64,000 bases of DNA from Pseudohongiella nitratireducens (GTDB taxonomy: Bacteria; Pseudomonadota; Gammaproteobacteria; Pseudomonadales; Pseudohongiellaceae): positions 254,027 through 318,026 of the forward strand of contig NZ_LWHM01000034.1 in the NCBI RefSeq assembly GCF_001642735.1, read 5' to 3'. Below are positions 46,415 to 57,216 of this stretch, in pieces. The position numbers and the translations under genes were made by a program. How positions within the stretch are numbered: position 1 is the first letter of the stretch; every line of letters begins with the position of its first letter. Under the pieces are notes generated by a model, which did not search any database, had not been told where the DNA came from, and saw only the letters and a program-made list of their open reading frames with translations.

Positions 46415-48634
46415 CTAGAACCGGAAGGTATAGCGCAGTTTGACGGCGATATCGGATGATGCTGATTCAAAGCGGTTATCTTTATCGATATCCTGCATAT
46501 TATGATTAAGTACGATAAACGCTTCCTGGCCCGCTTTAGGGATCCACTGCAGACGGGTATTGATGCCAATCTCTTCAGACAAGTTGTCATATTGAACCAG
46601 GCTGACCCAGTAGAGTGTTGAGGAGAACGCCACTTGCGTGGAAACACTGCTCAGACGGGTAATAAAATCGCCTTGCGGCAGAGAAATGTCGTTCCAGTCA
46701 TAATCAATTGACATCACAAAATAACGCGACTGGTTCCAGCTAATGGAGGCCCCGACATTTTGTCGGTCACCACCATAAAAATCACCCCGCAAGTAGCTGA
46801 AGCTACCTGAAATCGGTCGCTGACCACCTGTACGCAGCTCAACCTCCTGCTCGTCGAACTTGTAGTCACCCGGCGTCACAGCGACTTGACGGCTGGGTGA
46901 GCGGTATAAGGTAAACGAGCTTCTTACCACTTCTCGGTTTTTTCTGTAGCTCAGCGAAACGCTATCTCGGGTAGTTGTTTCCAGCTCCAGCAGACGGAAA
47001 GCAAAGACCTCGCTTTGCAAACCACCATCTATCTCATCAACACGCTGACCATCAATACCGAAAAACGCACTTTGTAAAAAAGAGTCATCGAAAAAGTGGG
47101 TATAACCTACATCGGCAGTGGTATCCCTGACGTTACTGCGGTTAACGTAACCCATAGCAGGGTAGAAATTGCGCTGCACTTCTTTAAAACCAATGCGCCC
47201 TCTGAAACCAGTGCTACTCGGGTAACGCAAACCAAAACCGTAGGAAGCATCATCGCCTACCAACCCCGGTGTATCGGACCGCTGATACCAGAGATCCGCT
47301 TCCAGTGAGTTACCGCCTGGCAAGGTGTTATTCAGGTAACTGAAATCGGCACCGTAAACACTGTTATCCCGATCAGAGCCAGGATCACCCTTGGTCACAA
47401 TAAACCCGACATTGGAGTTACTGAGAATATTTGCTGACAGGCGAGAAACAAACAGGTCAGATGCATCAACATTTTGCGTCTCATCCTGACGGATAGCCAG
47501 AGTACCGATATTCCAGCGCCCAACCCGACCACTTACCCGGCCACCGTATTCGATATCAACTGGCTGACCGTTACTACTCAAACCAATTTTCCTGGAGAAG
47601 TAAGGGCGGGCATTCTCCCGACTGGCACCTGATGTCGCATTATTGCCACGGGCCATGCCACTGATGTTACCGAACTGAAACAGGTCTGAGTCATTCAGGA
47701 AGAAATCACGTTTCTCGGGAAAGAACAGATTAAAACGAGACAGGTTAACCTGTCGGTTATCCACCTCAGTCGCCGAAAAATCAGTATTAACGGTAAGTGC
47801 TGCATTCAGTGAAGGTGTCAGACGGTAGAAGGCATCGAGTGATGGCTCAACGTTGGTCTCTTCCATGTTTGGGTCGTACTGACGTGACTGGTTAATGGCA
47901 AGCGAAGGCACAATATCCAGACCCAGCCCTGTATCGAGCCCTGTCAGCCCGGTGACCTGTCCTGAAATACTGGGGTTGTAAGTGCGGTTCTGCGAAACCC
48001 AGGCAATTTCTTCACCGCGTCGACGAATGGCCCGACCAAAATTAAAGCCCCAGGTATCAATCTCCGGGTCAAAAGGTATCGATTTAAATGGTATTTCGAT
48101 CTCTGCCACCCAGGCGTTACCATCTACGTTTGCGGCAACATCCCAGATCGTATTCCAGTCAATGGAGAACGAAGTCGTCGAGGTGTAAAGAGAGTCGTGC
48201 CGGGCGGCATTCAGGTTGGTTTCAAAGCGATAACCAGCCCGCTGCGTATTAAATGGATCCAGAATGACAACCAGACGATCATCTGAGGGCATGCCCTGGC
48301 CGTGCCGGATAACCGGCGCTGCAATGAGGTCCGGCTCGCTGTCATACATTCGCGCTGCAATATACAAGGCGTCATCATCGTAGAGCACATAGACTTCAGT
48401 TTCTTCGGAAGGCTCAACACCGTCACCCGGTCGTGACTGATGGAAATCTGTGATGACTTCTGCCTGCTGCCAGATAGGATCACTCAAATCACCGTCTATC
48501 ATCGGCGGCGTGTCCACTCTGACTGCCCGCACCTGTTTCATGGCACTATGATCCGCCACTTCCTCCTGGGCAGAAACCAGCGGAGCCACAGATGAGAACA
48601 ACAAGGCGAAACCAAACAGATAACGCTTCGACAT
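46415..48634 (-). CDS. Outer-membrane protein with CBM9-like domain (DUF5916 type)
   Basis: Predicted outer-membrane protein, 739 residues. Signal peptide 1-22 (YLFGFALLFSSVAPLVSA-QEE). About 35-215 is a carbohydrate-binding family 9-like sandwich (VRVDTPPMIDGDLSDPIWQQ, YVLYDDDALYIAARMYDSE, WGFNFGRAIRRRGEEIAWVS). The rest (about 235-739) is a DUF5916-like beta-barrel ending in an aromatic residue (VKLRYTFRF), with the typical NLSRFNLFFPEKRDFFLND motif. Proteins of this type are common in marine bacteria; ligand unknown. Single gene downstream of prpF, separated by 145 bp. Confidence 0.87.
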   Translation of the reverse strand: MSKRYLFGFALLFSSVAPLVSAQEEVADHSAMKQVRAVRVDTPPMIDGDLSDPIWQQAEVITDFHQSRPGDGVEPSEETEVYVLYDDDALYIAARMYDSEPDLIAAPVIRHGQGMPSDDRLVVILDPFNTQRAGYRFETNLNAARHDSLYTSTTSFSIDWNTIWDVAANVDGNAWVAEIEIPFKSIPFDPEIDTWGFNFGRAIRRRGEEIAWVSQNRTYNPSISGQVTGLTGLDTGLGLDIVPSLAINQSRQYDPNMEETNVEPSLDAFYRLTPSLNAALTVNTDFSATEVDNRQVNLSRFNLFFPEKRDFFLNDSDLFQFGNISGMARGNNATSGASRENARPYFSRKIGLSSNGQPVDIEYGGRVSGRVGRWNIGTLAIRQDETQNVDASDLFVSRLSANILSNSNVGFIVTKGDPGSDRDNSVYGADFSYLNNTLPGGNSLEADLWYQRSDTPGLVGDDASYGFGLRYPSSTGFRGRIGFKEVQRNFYPAMGYVNRSNVRDTTADVGYTHFFDDSFLQSAFFGIDGQRVDEIDGGLQSEVFAFRLLELETTTRDSVSLSYRKNREVVRSSFTLYRSPSRQVAVTPGDYKFDEQEVELRTGGQRPISGSFSYLRGDFYGGDRQNVGASISWNQSRYFVMSIDYDWNDISLPQGDFITRLSSVSTQVAFSSTLYWVSLVQYDNLSEEIGINTRLQWIPKAGQEAFIVLNHNMQDIDKDNRFESASSDIAVKLRYTFRF

Positions 48635-48779
48635 GAAAACCTCAATTTGTATTGTTATGAAATCACGTTCAGCCAGAGTGGCTGGTTAGCAGAACGGCCA
48701 GTCGAATATGTAGCGAATATCTCAGCACAAATCTCACAGCATTTGTAATATATCGTAACAAGGTATACACCACACAAGG

Positions 48780-49952
48780 TCATTCCGGCACATAGACCCA
48801 GCCTTCCATCAAGGTTCTGGCGCTGCGACTCATACTGACAGAGTTCGCCTGCCATTGACCGCCCTGCTCCTCGACGTCGGCCCCAACTGTCAGTGTGCCA
48901 GATGGGTGACCAAAACAGACCTCAGAACTGGCTCCGCCTGCAGCCTGGCTGACCAGTGTGCCCGGAATCGCGGCGGCACAGGCAATCGCCACTGCGGCTG
49001 TGCCCATCATGGCGTGATGAAGTTTTCCCATCGACATCGCTCTGACCTGCAGATCAATTTGGTCTGCAATAATGCCTCGGCCACTGGACGTGACATAGTC
49101 GGTGGCTGGAGAAACAAAGGCGATTTTGGGCGTATGCTGTCGTTGCCTGGCTTCGCTTTCTGCGCTGATCAAGCCCATTTTGACAGCGGCCTGCGCTCGC
49201 AGCTTTTCCAGAAATGACAACATTTGCTGGTCCTGATTAATGTCATTCTGATTTTCTGTCCCAGTGAGGCCAATATCGCCAGCATTCACAAATGCTGTGG
49301 GAATGCCTGCGTTGATAAAGGTTGCCGGGATGGCATTGCCTCCAGGCAAACTTAGCGTATCCACTGGATTTCCTGTAGGGAATACCCCCTGCGCAGCGCT
49401 TGCACTTTCATCAGCTGAAGCCGGATCCAGGAAGTCCAATTGCACTTCTGCTGCAGGAAATGTCACACCATCAAGAACAAAATCGCCTGACTCTTGTACT
49501 TGACCATCCTGTACAGGCACATGGGCGACTATCGTCTTTTGAATGTTGCATTGCCAGACTCGTACGGAGACCGTGCCATTTTCTGGTAATGAACGATTGC
49601 TCAGCAGCCCCTTGTTGATGGCAAACCCACCGACAGCAGCCGATAAATTTCCACAATTTCCACTCCAGTCAACAAAGGCCTCTTCGATGGCAACCTGAGC
49701 AAATCGGTAATTGATATCGTGATTTTTCTGATCACCAGGAGAGATCAGTACGACTTTACTGGTACTGGAGCTTCCCCCGCCCATACCGTCCATCTGTTTG
49801 CCATAGGGGTCAGGGCTGCCAACCAAACGCAACAAAAACTGATCCAGTGCCTTGGGATCAGACTGCAAGGCAGCAGGCAAAGCACTTTCCAGGATAAACA
49901 CACCTTTACTGGTGCCGCCTCGCATATAAGTCGCTGGAACTTTGTAGATCAT
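48780..49952 (-). CDS. prpF: 2-Methylaconitate cis-trans isomerase
   Basis: Isomerase of the AcnD-PrpF branch of propionate oxidation: converts the 2-methylaconitate isomer made by AcnD into the one that aconitase can hydrate. The 390-residue PrpF fold starts PATYMRGGTSKGVFILES and contains QMDGMGGGSSSTSKVVLISP and WSGNCGNLSAAVGGFAI, all diagnostic. It is 39 bp downstream of acnD and last in prpB-prpC-acnD-prpF. Its presence means propionate is processed without PrpD. Confidence 0.95.
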   Translation of the reverse strand: MIYKVPATYMRGGTSKGVFILESALPAALQSDPKALDQFLLRLVGSPDPYGKQMDGMGGGSSSTSKVVLISPGDQKNHDINYRFAQVAIEEAFVDWSGNCGNLSAAVGGFAINKGLLSNRSLPENGTVSVRVWQCNIQKTIVAHVPVQDGQVQESGDFVLDGVTFPAAEVQLDFLDPASADESASAAQGVFPTGNPVDTLSLPGGNAIPATFINAGIPTAFVNAGDIGLTGTENQNDINQDQQMLSFLEKLRAQAAVKMGLISAESEARQRQHTPKIAFVSPATDYVTSSGRGIIADQIDLQVRAMSMGKLHHAMMGTAAVAIACAAAIPGTLVSQAAGGASSEVCFGHPSGTLTVGADVEEQGGQWQANSVSMSRSARTLMEGWVYVPE

Positions 49953-49991
49953 GATTCGCTTACCTTATTTATTCTATAGAGCCAGGCAAAC

Positions 49992-52601
49992 TCAACTGGC
50001 CAGAAACTCGTTGGCAAAACGTTGCAAAATACCACCTGCTTTATACACCTCAACGTCTTCATGACTATCCAGGCGACATCGAACGGGCACTGACAGTGCT
50101 TCACCATTTCGCCTTTTAATATGTAACTGCAAATCCGAATCGGGTGCCGGCTCGCCCTCTATCGTATAAGTTTCGCTACCATCTAAACGCAGTGTTTTTC
50201 TCGTATCGCCAGCACTGAACTGAACGGGTAATACCCCCATACCAACCAGGTTAGTACGATGAATCCGTTCGAATCCTTCAGCGACAATCGCTTCTACACC
50301 CGCCAGCCGTACACCCTTGGCCGCCCAGTCCCTTGAAGAACCCTGACCGTAGTCAGCTCCGGCTATGATGATGAGAGGCTGACTGGCTTTCGCATAGTGC
50401 TGAATAGCATCCCAGAAACGCACAACCTTGCCCTCTGGTTCAACACGAGTGAGAGAGCCTTGCCTGACTTCGCCATCAATGACAGCCATTTCATTGATCA
50501 GCTTGGGGTTTGCAAAGGTTGCTCGCTGAGCCGTGAGATGGTCACCGCGGTGGGTCGCATAGGAATTAAAATCTTCCTCCTCAACCCCCATGCTCAACAG
50601 GTATTCGCCTGCGGCACTGTCTGCAAGAATCGCATTGGAGGGTGAGATGTGATCAGTGGTGATGTTATCGCCAAGTACCGCCAGGGCGACCATGTTTTTA
50701 AGCGAGGGGGCCTTGGCCAATGCGCCTTCCCAATACGGAGGACGACGAATATAGGTCGATTGCGGCCGCCACTCATACAGAGGTGCTGTATCAACGTTAT
50801 CCTGATTCCCGCTACGAAACATGGGGTCATAAACACGTTTGAACTGTTCCGGTTTCACGGCTGTAGTCAGCGTTTGCTGGATCTCATCCTCACTGGGCCA
50901 GATGTCTTTCAGGTATACCGGTTTCCCTTCACTGTATCCAAGAATATCTTTCTCTATGTCAAAACGGATTGAGCCAGCGATTGCGTACGCAACCACCAGT
51001 GGCGGCGAAGCCAGAAATGCCTGCTTCGCCAGTGGATGAATACGGCCATCGAAGTTGCGATTACCTGACAGCACTGCGGCGGCATACAAGTCACGCTCTT
51101 TGACTTCCTTGGCAATATGACTGTCCAGTGCACCCGACATACCATTGCAGGTAGTGCAGGCAAAGCCGACGATCCCGAAGCCCAGCGCCTCCAGATCTTT
51201 AAGCAGGCCCGACTCCTGGAGGTAGGCCTCAACCACTTTCGAACCGGGCGCCAGTGAGGTTTTGACCCAGGGTTTTCGCTGCAGCCCCAGTTTCACCGCA
51301 TTTTTTGCCAACAGACCCGCCGTCAGCACACTTTTTGGATTACTGGTATTGGTACAACTGGTAATGGCGGCAATAATCAGCGCGCCATCGGGCATACTGC
51401 CCTCACTTTGATCATAGGCAGAGGCAATGCCACGCTGGTTCAGCTCATTGACGGGTAATTTGGCGTGAGGTCTTGATGGCCCCGCCATGGTTCGCTGCAC
51501 GGACGTCAAATCAAACTGTAATTGCCGATGATATTCGGCATCAGTCAGTGCGTCAGCCCATAACCCGGTTGCTTTTGCATAAGTCTCTACCAGTGACACC
51601 TGCTGCTCGTCACGCCCGGTCAGTTGCAAATACGAGAGTGTTTGTTCATCGATATGAAACATGGCAGCGGTGGCCCCATACTCAGGTGCCATATTCGAGA
51701 TTGTTGCCCTGTCACCCAAGGTCAAGGATCTGGCGCCTTCTCCGACAAATTCTAGATAGGCGCCAACCACTTTCTGCTCACGCAGAAATGCGGTCAGGGA
51801 CAGTACCAGGTCTGTTGCTGTAATACCCGGTTGCAACTTGCCTGAGAGTTCAACAGCGACCGTTTCCGGGCAACGAAGCCAGGAAGCACGCCCCAGCATA
51901 ACATTCTCGGCTTCGAGTCCTCCCACACCTACGGCTATGACACCTAAGGCATCAACATGAGGTGTATGGCTGTCTGTTCCAACACAGGTATCTGGATAGG
52001 CCAGCCCGGATTTCCAGGTAATAACCGGTGACATTTTCTCAAGATTAATCTGATGCATAATGCCATTACCTGGAGGAATGACGTCTACATTTTCAAAAGC
52101 AGTTCGGCACCATTCAATAAAATGGAAACGATCAGCATTGCGCCTTTCTTCTATTTCCCGGTTCTGATCAAAGGCATTATCAACATAGCCACCACACTCC
52201 ACAGCCAGAGAATGATCCACTATGAGTTGTACAGGGACTACAGGATTGACTTGAGTTGGATCGCCACCTTTTTCGGCAATGGCATCCCTGAGACCGGCAA
52301 GGTCAACCAGCGCAGTCTGCCCCAATATGTCATGGCAAACAACGCGTGATGGGAACCAGGGGAAATCACGATCCTTTTTACGGTGAATGAGCTGTTCCAG
52401 ATAGGCCCGTTGCTCTTTCCCCTCTGTACAGCGTACGATATTTTCAGCAAATATTCTGAGCACATAAGGCATGCGTTGGTAGCTGCCTGGGACGATGTCA
52501 TTCACCACCGCGCAGGTATCGTGGTACTGAACAACACTGCCGTTCATCTCAATGTTGGGCAATATTCTTAGACTATTTTGGGTGCTAGTGGCCGTATTCA
52601 T
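49992..52601 (-). CDS. acnD: Fe/S-dependent 2-methylcitrate dehydratase AcnD
   Basis: Aconitase-family enzyme that dehydrates 2-methylcitrate to 2-methylaconitate. At 869 residues, the 4Fe-4S ligands are visible as the single cysteine in ITSCTNTSNPKSVLTAGLLA and the pair in VGFACTTCNGMSGALDSHIA. The C-terminal swivel domain contains ADYGQGSSRDWAAKGVRLAG. Its start overlaps the prpC stop in an ATGA (52598-52601), showing translational coupling. The combination with prpF distinguishes it from ordinary AcnA. Confidence 0.95.
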   Translation of the reverse strand: MNTATSTQNSLRILPNIEMNGSVVQYHDTCAVVNDIVPGSYQRMPYVLRIFAENIVRCTEGKEQRAYLEQLIHRKKDRDFPWFPSRVVCHDILGQTALVDLAGLRDAIAEKGGDPTQVNPVVPVQLIVDHSLAVECGGYVDNAFDQNREIEERRNADRFHFIEWCRTAFENVDVIPPGNGIMHQINLEKMSPVITWKSGLAYPDTCVGTDSHTPHVDALGVIAVGVGGLEAENVMLGRASWLRCPETVAVELSGKLQPGITATDLVLSLTAFLREQKVVGAYLEFVGEGARSLTLGDRATISNMAPEYGATAAMFHIDEQTLSYLQLTGRDEQQVSLVETYAKATGLWADALTDAEYHRQLQFDLTSVQRTMAGPSRPHAKLPVNELNQRGIASAYDQSEGSMPDGALIIAAITSCTNTSNPKSVLTAGLLAKNAVKLGLQRKPWVKTSLAPGSKVVEAYLQESGLLKDLEALGFGIVGFACTTCNGMSGALDSHIAKEVKERDLYAAAVLSGNRNFDGRIHPLAKQAFLASPPLVVAYAIAGSIRFDIEKDILGYSEGKPVYLKDIWPSEDEIQQTLTTAVKPEQFKRVYDPMFRSGNQDNVDTAPLYEWRPQSTYIRRPPYWEGALAKAPSLKNMVALAVLGDNITTDHISPSNAILADSAAGEYLLSMGVEEEDFNSYATHRGDHLTAQRATFANPKLINEMAVIDGEVRQGSLTRVEPEGKVVRFWDAIQHYAKASQPLIIIAGADYGQGSSRDWAAKGVRLAGVEAIVAEGFERIHRTNLVGMGVLPVQFSAGDTRKTLRLDGSETYTIEGEPAPDSDLQLHIKRRNGEALSVPVRCRLDSHEDVEVYKAGGILQRFANEFLAS

Positions 52602-53728
52602 GATCTTTCACTGATCGGCTGAACGCGACGAGGAGCCTCGCCAACATACTCTGCACTGGGTCGGATAATACGATTATCTGCGCGCTGCTCCATGACGTGA
52701 GCCGCCCAACCTGTGACGCGACTCATGACAAATATCGGGGTAAACAGCTTGGTCGGAATGCCCATAAAATGATAAGCCGAGGCATGAAAGAAATCGGCAT
52801 TACAGAATAATCGTTTTTCACGCCACATCACCTCTTCACAACGTACTGAAACAGGGTACAGCGCTGAGTCACCCACGTCGTCGGCCAGTTTTTCAGACCA
52901 CCCTTTAATAATTTCGTTTCGGGGATCCGACTCACTGTAGATCGCGTGACCGAACCCCATGATCTTTTCTTTGCGTTCAAGCATGCCAAGCATTTCTCGC
53001 TCGGCATGATCCGGGCCATTAAATTTGGCAATCATATCCATGGCTGCTTCATTAGCGCCGCCATGCAACGGACCGCGCAAGGAGCCGATGGCCCCAGTGA
53101 TACAGCTATGCATGTCTGACAACGTTGAGGCACATACCCTGGCAGTAAATGTAGACGCGTTAAACTCATGTTCAGCATAGAGTATCAACGATACATTCAT
53201 AACCGTTTCATGTAGTGCTTTCGGAGTTTCGTCGTGAAGCATGTGCAGAAAGTGAGCACCGATTGACCCATCGTCAGTGTTCTCATCAATTCTCACCCCG
53301 TCATGATTGTAACGATACCAATAACAGATAATTGATGGGAAAATGGCCAGCAGACGGTCAGCAGCATCTTCCTGGTCCGAAAAATCCAGTTCAGTTTCGA
53401 GATTTCCAAGCATGGAGCACCCAGTGCGCATGACATCCATGGGGTGTGCGTTGGCCGGGATGTTCTCGAGCGCAGATTTCAGCTCACCGGGTAAACGGCG
53501 AAGAGACTTTAATTTGGATTTATAAGCGAGCAGTTCGTCACGAGTGGGTAATTTGCCTTTAAGAATCAGATATGCGACTTCTTCGAACTCACAATGCTCC
53601 ACCAGGTCTTTGATGTCATAGCCTCTATACGTCAGACCAGAACCTGAAACGCCGACGGTAGATAACGCTGTCTTACCTGCAACCTGTCCACGTAGACCTG
53701 CACCTGTTAATGGCTTTGTGCTACCCAT
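52598..53728 (-). CDS. prpC: 2-Methylcitrate synthase
   Basis: Citrate-synthase-fold enzyme that condenses propionyl-CoA with oxaloacetate. It has the standard catalytic blocks: SLRGPLHGGANEAAMDMI, IMGFGHAIYSESDPRNEII and the terminal VTGWAAHVMEQRADNRIIRP. It is 376 residues, the short PrpC/GltA-2 size. ATG 53728 follows GGAGAA. It lies between prpB and acnD in the prp operon. Its oxaloacetate substrate is also used by the OadGAB pump encoded at 42-45 kb. Confidence 0.95.
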   Translation of the reverse strand: MGSTKPLTGAGLRGQVAGKTALSTVGVSGSGLTYRGYDIKDLVEHCEFEEVAYLILKGKLPTRDELLAYKSKLKSLRRLPGELKSALENIPANAHPMDVMRTGCSMLGNLETELDFSDQEDAADRLLAIFPSIICYWYRYNHDGVRIDENTDDGSIGAHFLHMLHDETPKALHETVMNVSLILYAEHEFNASTFTARVCASTLSDMHSCITGAIGSLRGPLHGGANEAAMDMIAKFNGPDHAEREMLGMLERKEKIMGFGHAIYSESDPRNEIIKGWSEKLADDVGDSALYPVSVRCEEVMWREKRLFCNADFFHASAYHFMGIPTKLFTPIFVMSRVTGWAAHVMEQRADNRIIRPSAEYVGEAPRRVQPISERS

Positions 53729-53755
53729 ATTAGTTCTCCCGTAATGACACTAACT

Positions 53756-53816
53756 CGCGTATTGAAAACCGCGTATTGCGCGTATTGAAAGTTGTGTATT
53801 GAAAGTCGCGTACTAA
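53756..53816. repeat. Short tandem repeats in the prpB-prpC spacer
   Basis: Direct repeats of a 14-bp unit CGCGTATTGAAAGT: 53756-53769 (ending AC), a shortened 9-bp copy at 53770-53778, full copies at 53779-53792 and 53793-53806 (starting TG), and a partial copy from 53807. They fill more than half of the spacer between prpB and prpC. Confidence 0.9.
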
Positions 53817-53831
53817 TTTTTGATGGTATGG

Positions 53832-54719
53832 CTAGTCCTTGTCGCCCGACAAAATCCTGTCAAGCTCATCTTCATAGCGATAATAATCAATTCGATCGTA
53901 CAGCTCTTTGCGCGTCTGCATGGTATCAACGACATTTTTTTGTGTACCCTCTTTACGAATGGCTTCATAGACCTTTTCCGCTGCCTTGTTCATGGCTCGG
54001 AACGCAGACAGGGGATACAACACGACCGAGATACCTGCGCCTTTTAGCTCATCGACGGTGAAAAGTGGGGTCGCCCCAAACTCTGTGATATTTGCCAGCA
54101 CTGGAACACTCAATGCGTCTGTAAACTTCTGATACATGTCGAGTGAAGTAATCGCTTCCGGGAATATCATATCGGCACCGGCTTCAACACAAGCCATGGC
54201 CCGCTCAAGGGCGGCATCCAGGCCATCAACTGCCAGCGCATCTGTTCTCGCCATTATCACGAAGTCGGGATCAATTTTTGCGTCAACAGCCGCCTTGATC
54301 CGGTCCACCATTTCTTGTTGGCTGACAATTTCTTTATTGGGACGATGACCACAACGCTTGGCGCCTACCTGGTCCTCGATGTGCAAGCCAGCCGCACCTG
54401 CTTTATCCAGAGAACGAACTGTGCGTGCAATATTAAATGCACTGGCACCGAACCCCGTATCGGCATCAACCAGTAAAGGCAGATCACAAACATCAGTAAT
54501 GCGCCTGACATCAATGAGAACGTCTTCCAGTCCGGCAATGCCCAGGTCTGGCAGTCCAAGGGAACCCGCTGATACACCACCACCAGAGAGGTAAATCGCT
54601 CGATAACCGGCTCTTTTAGCCAATAGCGCATGGTTAGCGTTTATCGCGCCGATAAGTTGCAGTGGTGATTCGGCCTCGACAGCCTGACGCAGTCGTTTGC
54701 CCGGCGATGCTGTGCTCAT
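53832..54719 (-). CDS. prpB: Methylisocitrate lyase
   Basis: Cleaves 2-methylisocitrate to pyruvate and succinate, the last step of the methylcitrate cycle. PEP mutase/isocitrate lyase superfamily; 295 residues, the normal length. The catalytic loop [13 protein letters not shown] places its cysteine at 123, matching the known PrpB position, and the metal site is in [12 protein letters not shown]. First gene of prpB-prpC-acnD-prpF. No prpR or GntR-type regulator is adjacent; the upstream region (54720-55020) is shared with the divergent EF-G gene. Confidence 0.95.
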   Translation of the reverse strand: MSTASPGKRLRQAVEAESPLQLIGAINANHALLAKRAGYRAIYLSGGGVSAGSLGLPDLGIAGLEDVLIDVRRITDVCDLPLLVDADTGFGASAFNIARTVRSLDKAGAAGLHIEDQVGAKRCGHRPNKEIVSQQEMVDRIKAAVDAKIDPDFVIMARTDALAVDGLDAALERAMACVEAGADMIFPEAITSLDMYQKFTDALSVPVLANITEFGATPLFTVDELKGAGISVVLYPLSAFRAMNKAAEKVYEAIRKEGTQKNVVDTMQTRKELYDRIDYYRYEDELDRILSGDKD

Positions 54720-55020
54720 ATCAGTACCTCATATCTATGAAAGAGCCGATTAAATGAACCGGCTCATAATAGATTCGATTGTATACAAATACGATTACAG
54801 TGTCGCTGCAACAACCCAATAGACCCGTGGAATATCTACGCTTTCGTCTTTCGAGTACAGAACGCCATGCACTCCAGTAATTTAAACCGTATTTTTGGGC
54901 AATTCTTGGTCATTTTATCGACTTTTCTTCGATTATTTACTCTCTCTTTGTAGCGAAATCTAGTATCATACGCCCCTGAATTTTTCACATAACCAGACAT
55001 CCACCTTTTTGAGCAGCAAA

Positions 55021-57111
55021 ATGACCGATTTATCCAAATATAGAAACATAGGTATCTTCGCCCACGTTGATGCCGGAAAGACCACAACCACAGAACGAAT
55101 TCTTAAACTGACCGGTAAAATCCATAAAGCCGGAGAGACACATGACGGCGAGTCCACCACGGACTTCATGGATCAGGAGAAAGAGCGCGGGATCACCATC
55201 CAGTCCGCTGCGACCACCTGTTTCTGGAAAGATCATCGCCTGAATATCATCGATACCCCTGGGCACGTTGATTTTACCGTCGAAGTATATCGCTCACTGA
55301 AAGTACTGGATGGCGGTGTTGGCGTATTTTGCGGTTCCGGCGGCGTAGAGCCCCAGTCAGAGACCAACTGGCGTTATGCCAATGAATCTGAAGTAGCGCG
55401 CATCATCTTTATCAACAAGCTGGACCGTGTTGGTGCCGACTTCCTGAGAGTCGTTGGTCAGGTCGAAGATATTCTCGCCGCGAAACCCCTGGTCATGGTA
55501 TTGCCGATTGGTGCCGAAGACGAGTTCACTGGTATCGTTGACCTGCTGACTCGCAAAGCACACGTGTGGCCTGACCCAAGCAACCCTTACGAGTTTGAAA
55601 TTCGCGATGTCCCTGAAGACATGGTAGATCAGGTAGAAGAATGGCGGGAAAAGCTGATCGAAACTGCTGTTGAGCAAGATGACGATCTGATGGAAGCCTA
55701 TCTGGAAGGCGAAGAGCCCTCCATCGATGACATCAAGCGCTGTATCCGCAAGGGCACCATCGCCCTGGACTTCTTCCCGACTTATTGCGGTTCCGCGTTC
55801 AAGGATAAAGGTGTTCAGCTGGTTCTGGACGCAATCGTTGATTTCCTGCCTGACCCAACCCAGGTTGATGCTCAGGAACTGATGAGTGAAGAAGGTGAAC
55901 CTACAGGTGAAGTCGCCAAGGTTGATGCCAGTGAGCCGTTCCGCGCCCTGGCGTTCAAGATCATGGATGACCGCTACGGCGCCCTGACCTTCGTTCGCGT
56001 TTATTCGGGCAAGATCAACAAAGGCGACACCATCCTGAATTCATTTACCGGCAAGACTGAGCGCGTTGGCCGCATGGTAGAGATGCACGCCAATGACCGT
56101 AATGAAATCGGGAGCGCTCAGGCAGGTGACATCTTTGCCATTGTCGGTATGAAGAATGTGCAAACGGGCCATACCCTCTGCAGCACCAACCACCCCTGCA
56201 CACTGGAACCTATGGTCTTCCCGGAACCGGTTATTTCTATTGCAGTAGCACCAAAAGACAAGAGCAGCGTTGAGAAGATGAGCATCGCGATCGGCAAGAT
56301 GGTCGCAGAAGATCCTTCCTTCCAGGTCGAGACAGACGAAGATTCCGGCGAAACCATCCTCAAAGGGATGGGCGAACTTCACCTCGACATCAAGGTCGAC
56401 ATCCTGAAGCGTACTTATGGTGTTGAACTGGAAGTGGGTGCACCGCAGGTTGCTTACCGTGAAACCATCACTCAGCAAGTTGAAGACAGCTACACTCACA
56501 AGAAGCAGTCTGGTGGTTCAGGTCAGTTCGGTAAGATCGACTACCGTATCAAGCCCGGCGAGCCAGGTAGTGGTTTTGCGTTCACCTCAACCGTTGTTGG
56601 TGGTAACGTACCCAAAGAATTCTTCCCGGCTATCGAGAAGGGCTTCCAGAGCATGATGGAAGAAGGCCCAATCGCCGGCTTCCCGGTACTGGATATCGAG
56701 GTCGAACTCTTCGATGGTGGCTTCCACGCCGTGGACTCCTCCGCCATCGCATTTGAGATTGCCGCCAAGGGCGCTTACCGACAGTCAATGCCTAAAGCGT
56801 CGCCTCAGCTGATCGAACCCATCATGAGTGTTGACGTCTTCACACCTGAAGATCACGTCGGTGATGTAATCGGCGATCTGAACCGTCGCCGCGGTATGAT
56901 CAAGGATCAGATGTCAGGCCCCACAGGCGTTCGCATCAAGGCCGAGGTACCTCTGGCGGAAATGTTCGGTTACATTGGTCACCTGCGAACAATGACGTCC
57001 GGTCGTGGCCAGTTCTCCATGTCATTCGCACATTACCTGCCATGCCCACAGTCGGTCTCTGATGCTGTAGTTGAAGCAGAAAAAGAAAGACAGGCGAAAA
57101 AGGCTAGCTAA
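55021..57111 (+). CDS. Elongation factor G, second type (FusA2/EF-G 2)
   Basis: Translational GTPase of the EF-G family acting in ribosome translocation or recycling. Domain I has the P-loop [21 protein letters not shown] (G3) and NKLD (G4); domains II-V follow to residue 696. It starts [17 protein letters not shown] and has [20 protein letters not shown], in the pattern of the second EF-G copy known from Vibrio-like bacteria rather than str-operon FusA. It is not next to rpsL, rpsG or tuf, consistent with an additional copy. ATG 55021 is chosen over TTG 55009. A strong terminator follows. Confidence 0.92.
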   Translation: MTDLSKYRNIGIFAHVDAGKTTTTERILKLTGKIHKAGETHDGESTTDFMDQEKERGITIQSAATTCFWKDHRLNIIDTPGHVDFTVEVYRSLKVLDGGVGVFCGSGGVEPQSETNWRYANESEVARIIFINKLDRVGADFLRVVGQVEDILAAKPLVMVLPIGAEDEFTGIVDLLTRKAHVWPDPSNPYEFEIRDVPEDMVDQVEEWREKLIETAVEQDDDLMEAYLEGEEPSIDDIKRCIRKGTIALDFFPTYCGSAFKDKGVQLVLDAIVDFLPDPTQVDAQELMSEEGEPTGEVAKVDASEPFRALAFKIMDDRYGALTFVRVYSGKINKGDTILNSFTGKTERVGRMVEMHANDRNEIGSAQAGDIFAIVGMKNVQTGHTLCSTNHPCTLEPMVFPEPVISIAVAPKDKSSVEKMSIAIGKMVAEDPSFQVETDEDSGETILKGMGELHLDIKVDILKRTYGVELEVGAPQVAYRETITQQVEDSYTHKKQSGGSGQFGKIDYRIKPGEPGSGFAFTSTVVGGNVPKEFFPAIEKGFQSMMEEGPIAGFPVLDIEVELFDGGFHAVDSSAIAFEIAAKGAYRQSMPKASPQLIEPIMSVDVFTPEDHVGDVIGDLNRRRGMIKDQMSGPTGVRIKAEVPLAEMFGYIGHLRTMTSGRGQFSMSFAHYLPCPQSVSDAVVEAEKERQAKKAS

Positions 57112-57129
57112 GCATCGTCTAGAATGACG

Positions 57130-57168
57130 AAGGCCCCGATAGAGTCATTTTATCGGGGCCTTTTTTGT
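57130..57168 (+). terminator. Terminator after the EF-G gene
   Basis: Perfect 12-bp stem AAGGCCCCGATA (57130-57141) with TATCGGGGCCTT (57151-57162), followed by a T tract, 18 bp past the stop codon. Confidence 0.93.
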
Positions 57169-57216
57169 GCCTGAAATAATTGCCCGTGGACAGGCCTGTT
57201 TACTACTTTTTGACTA

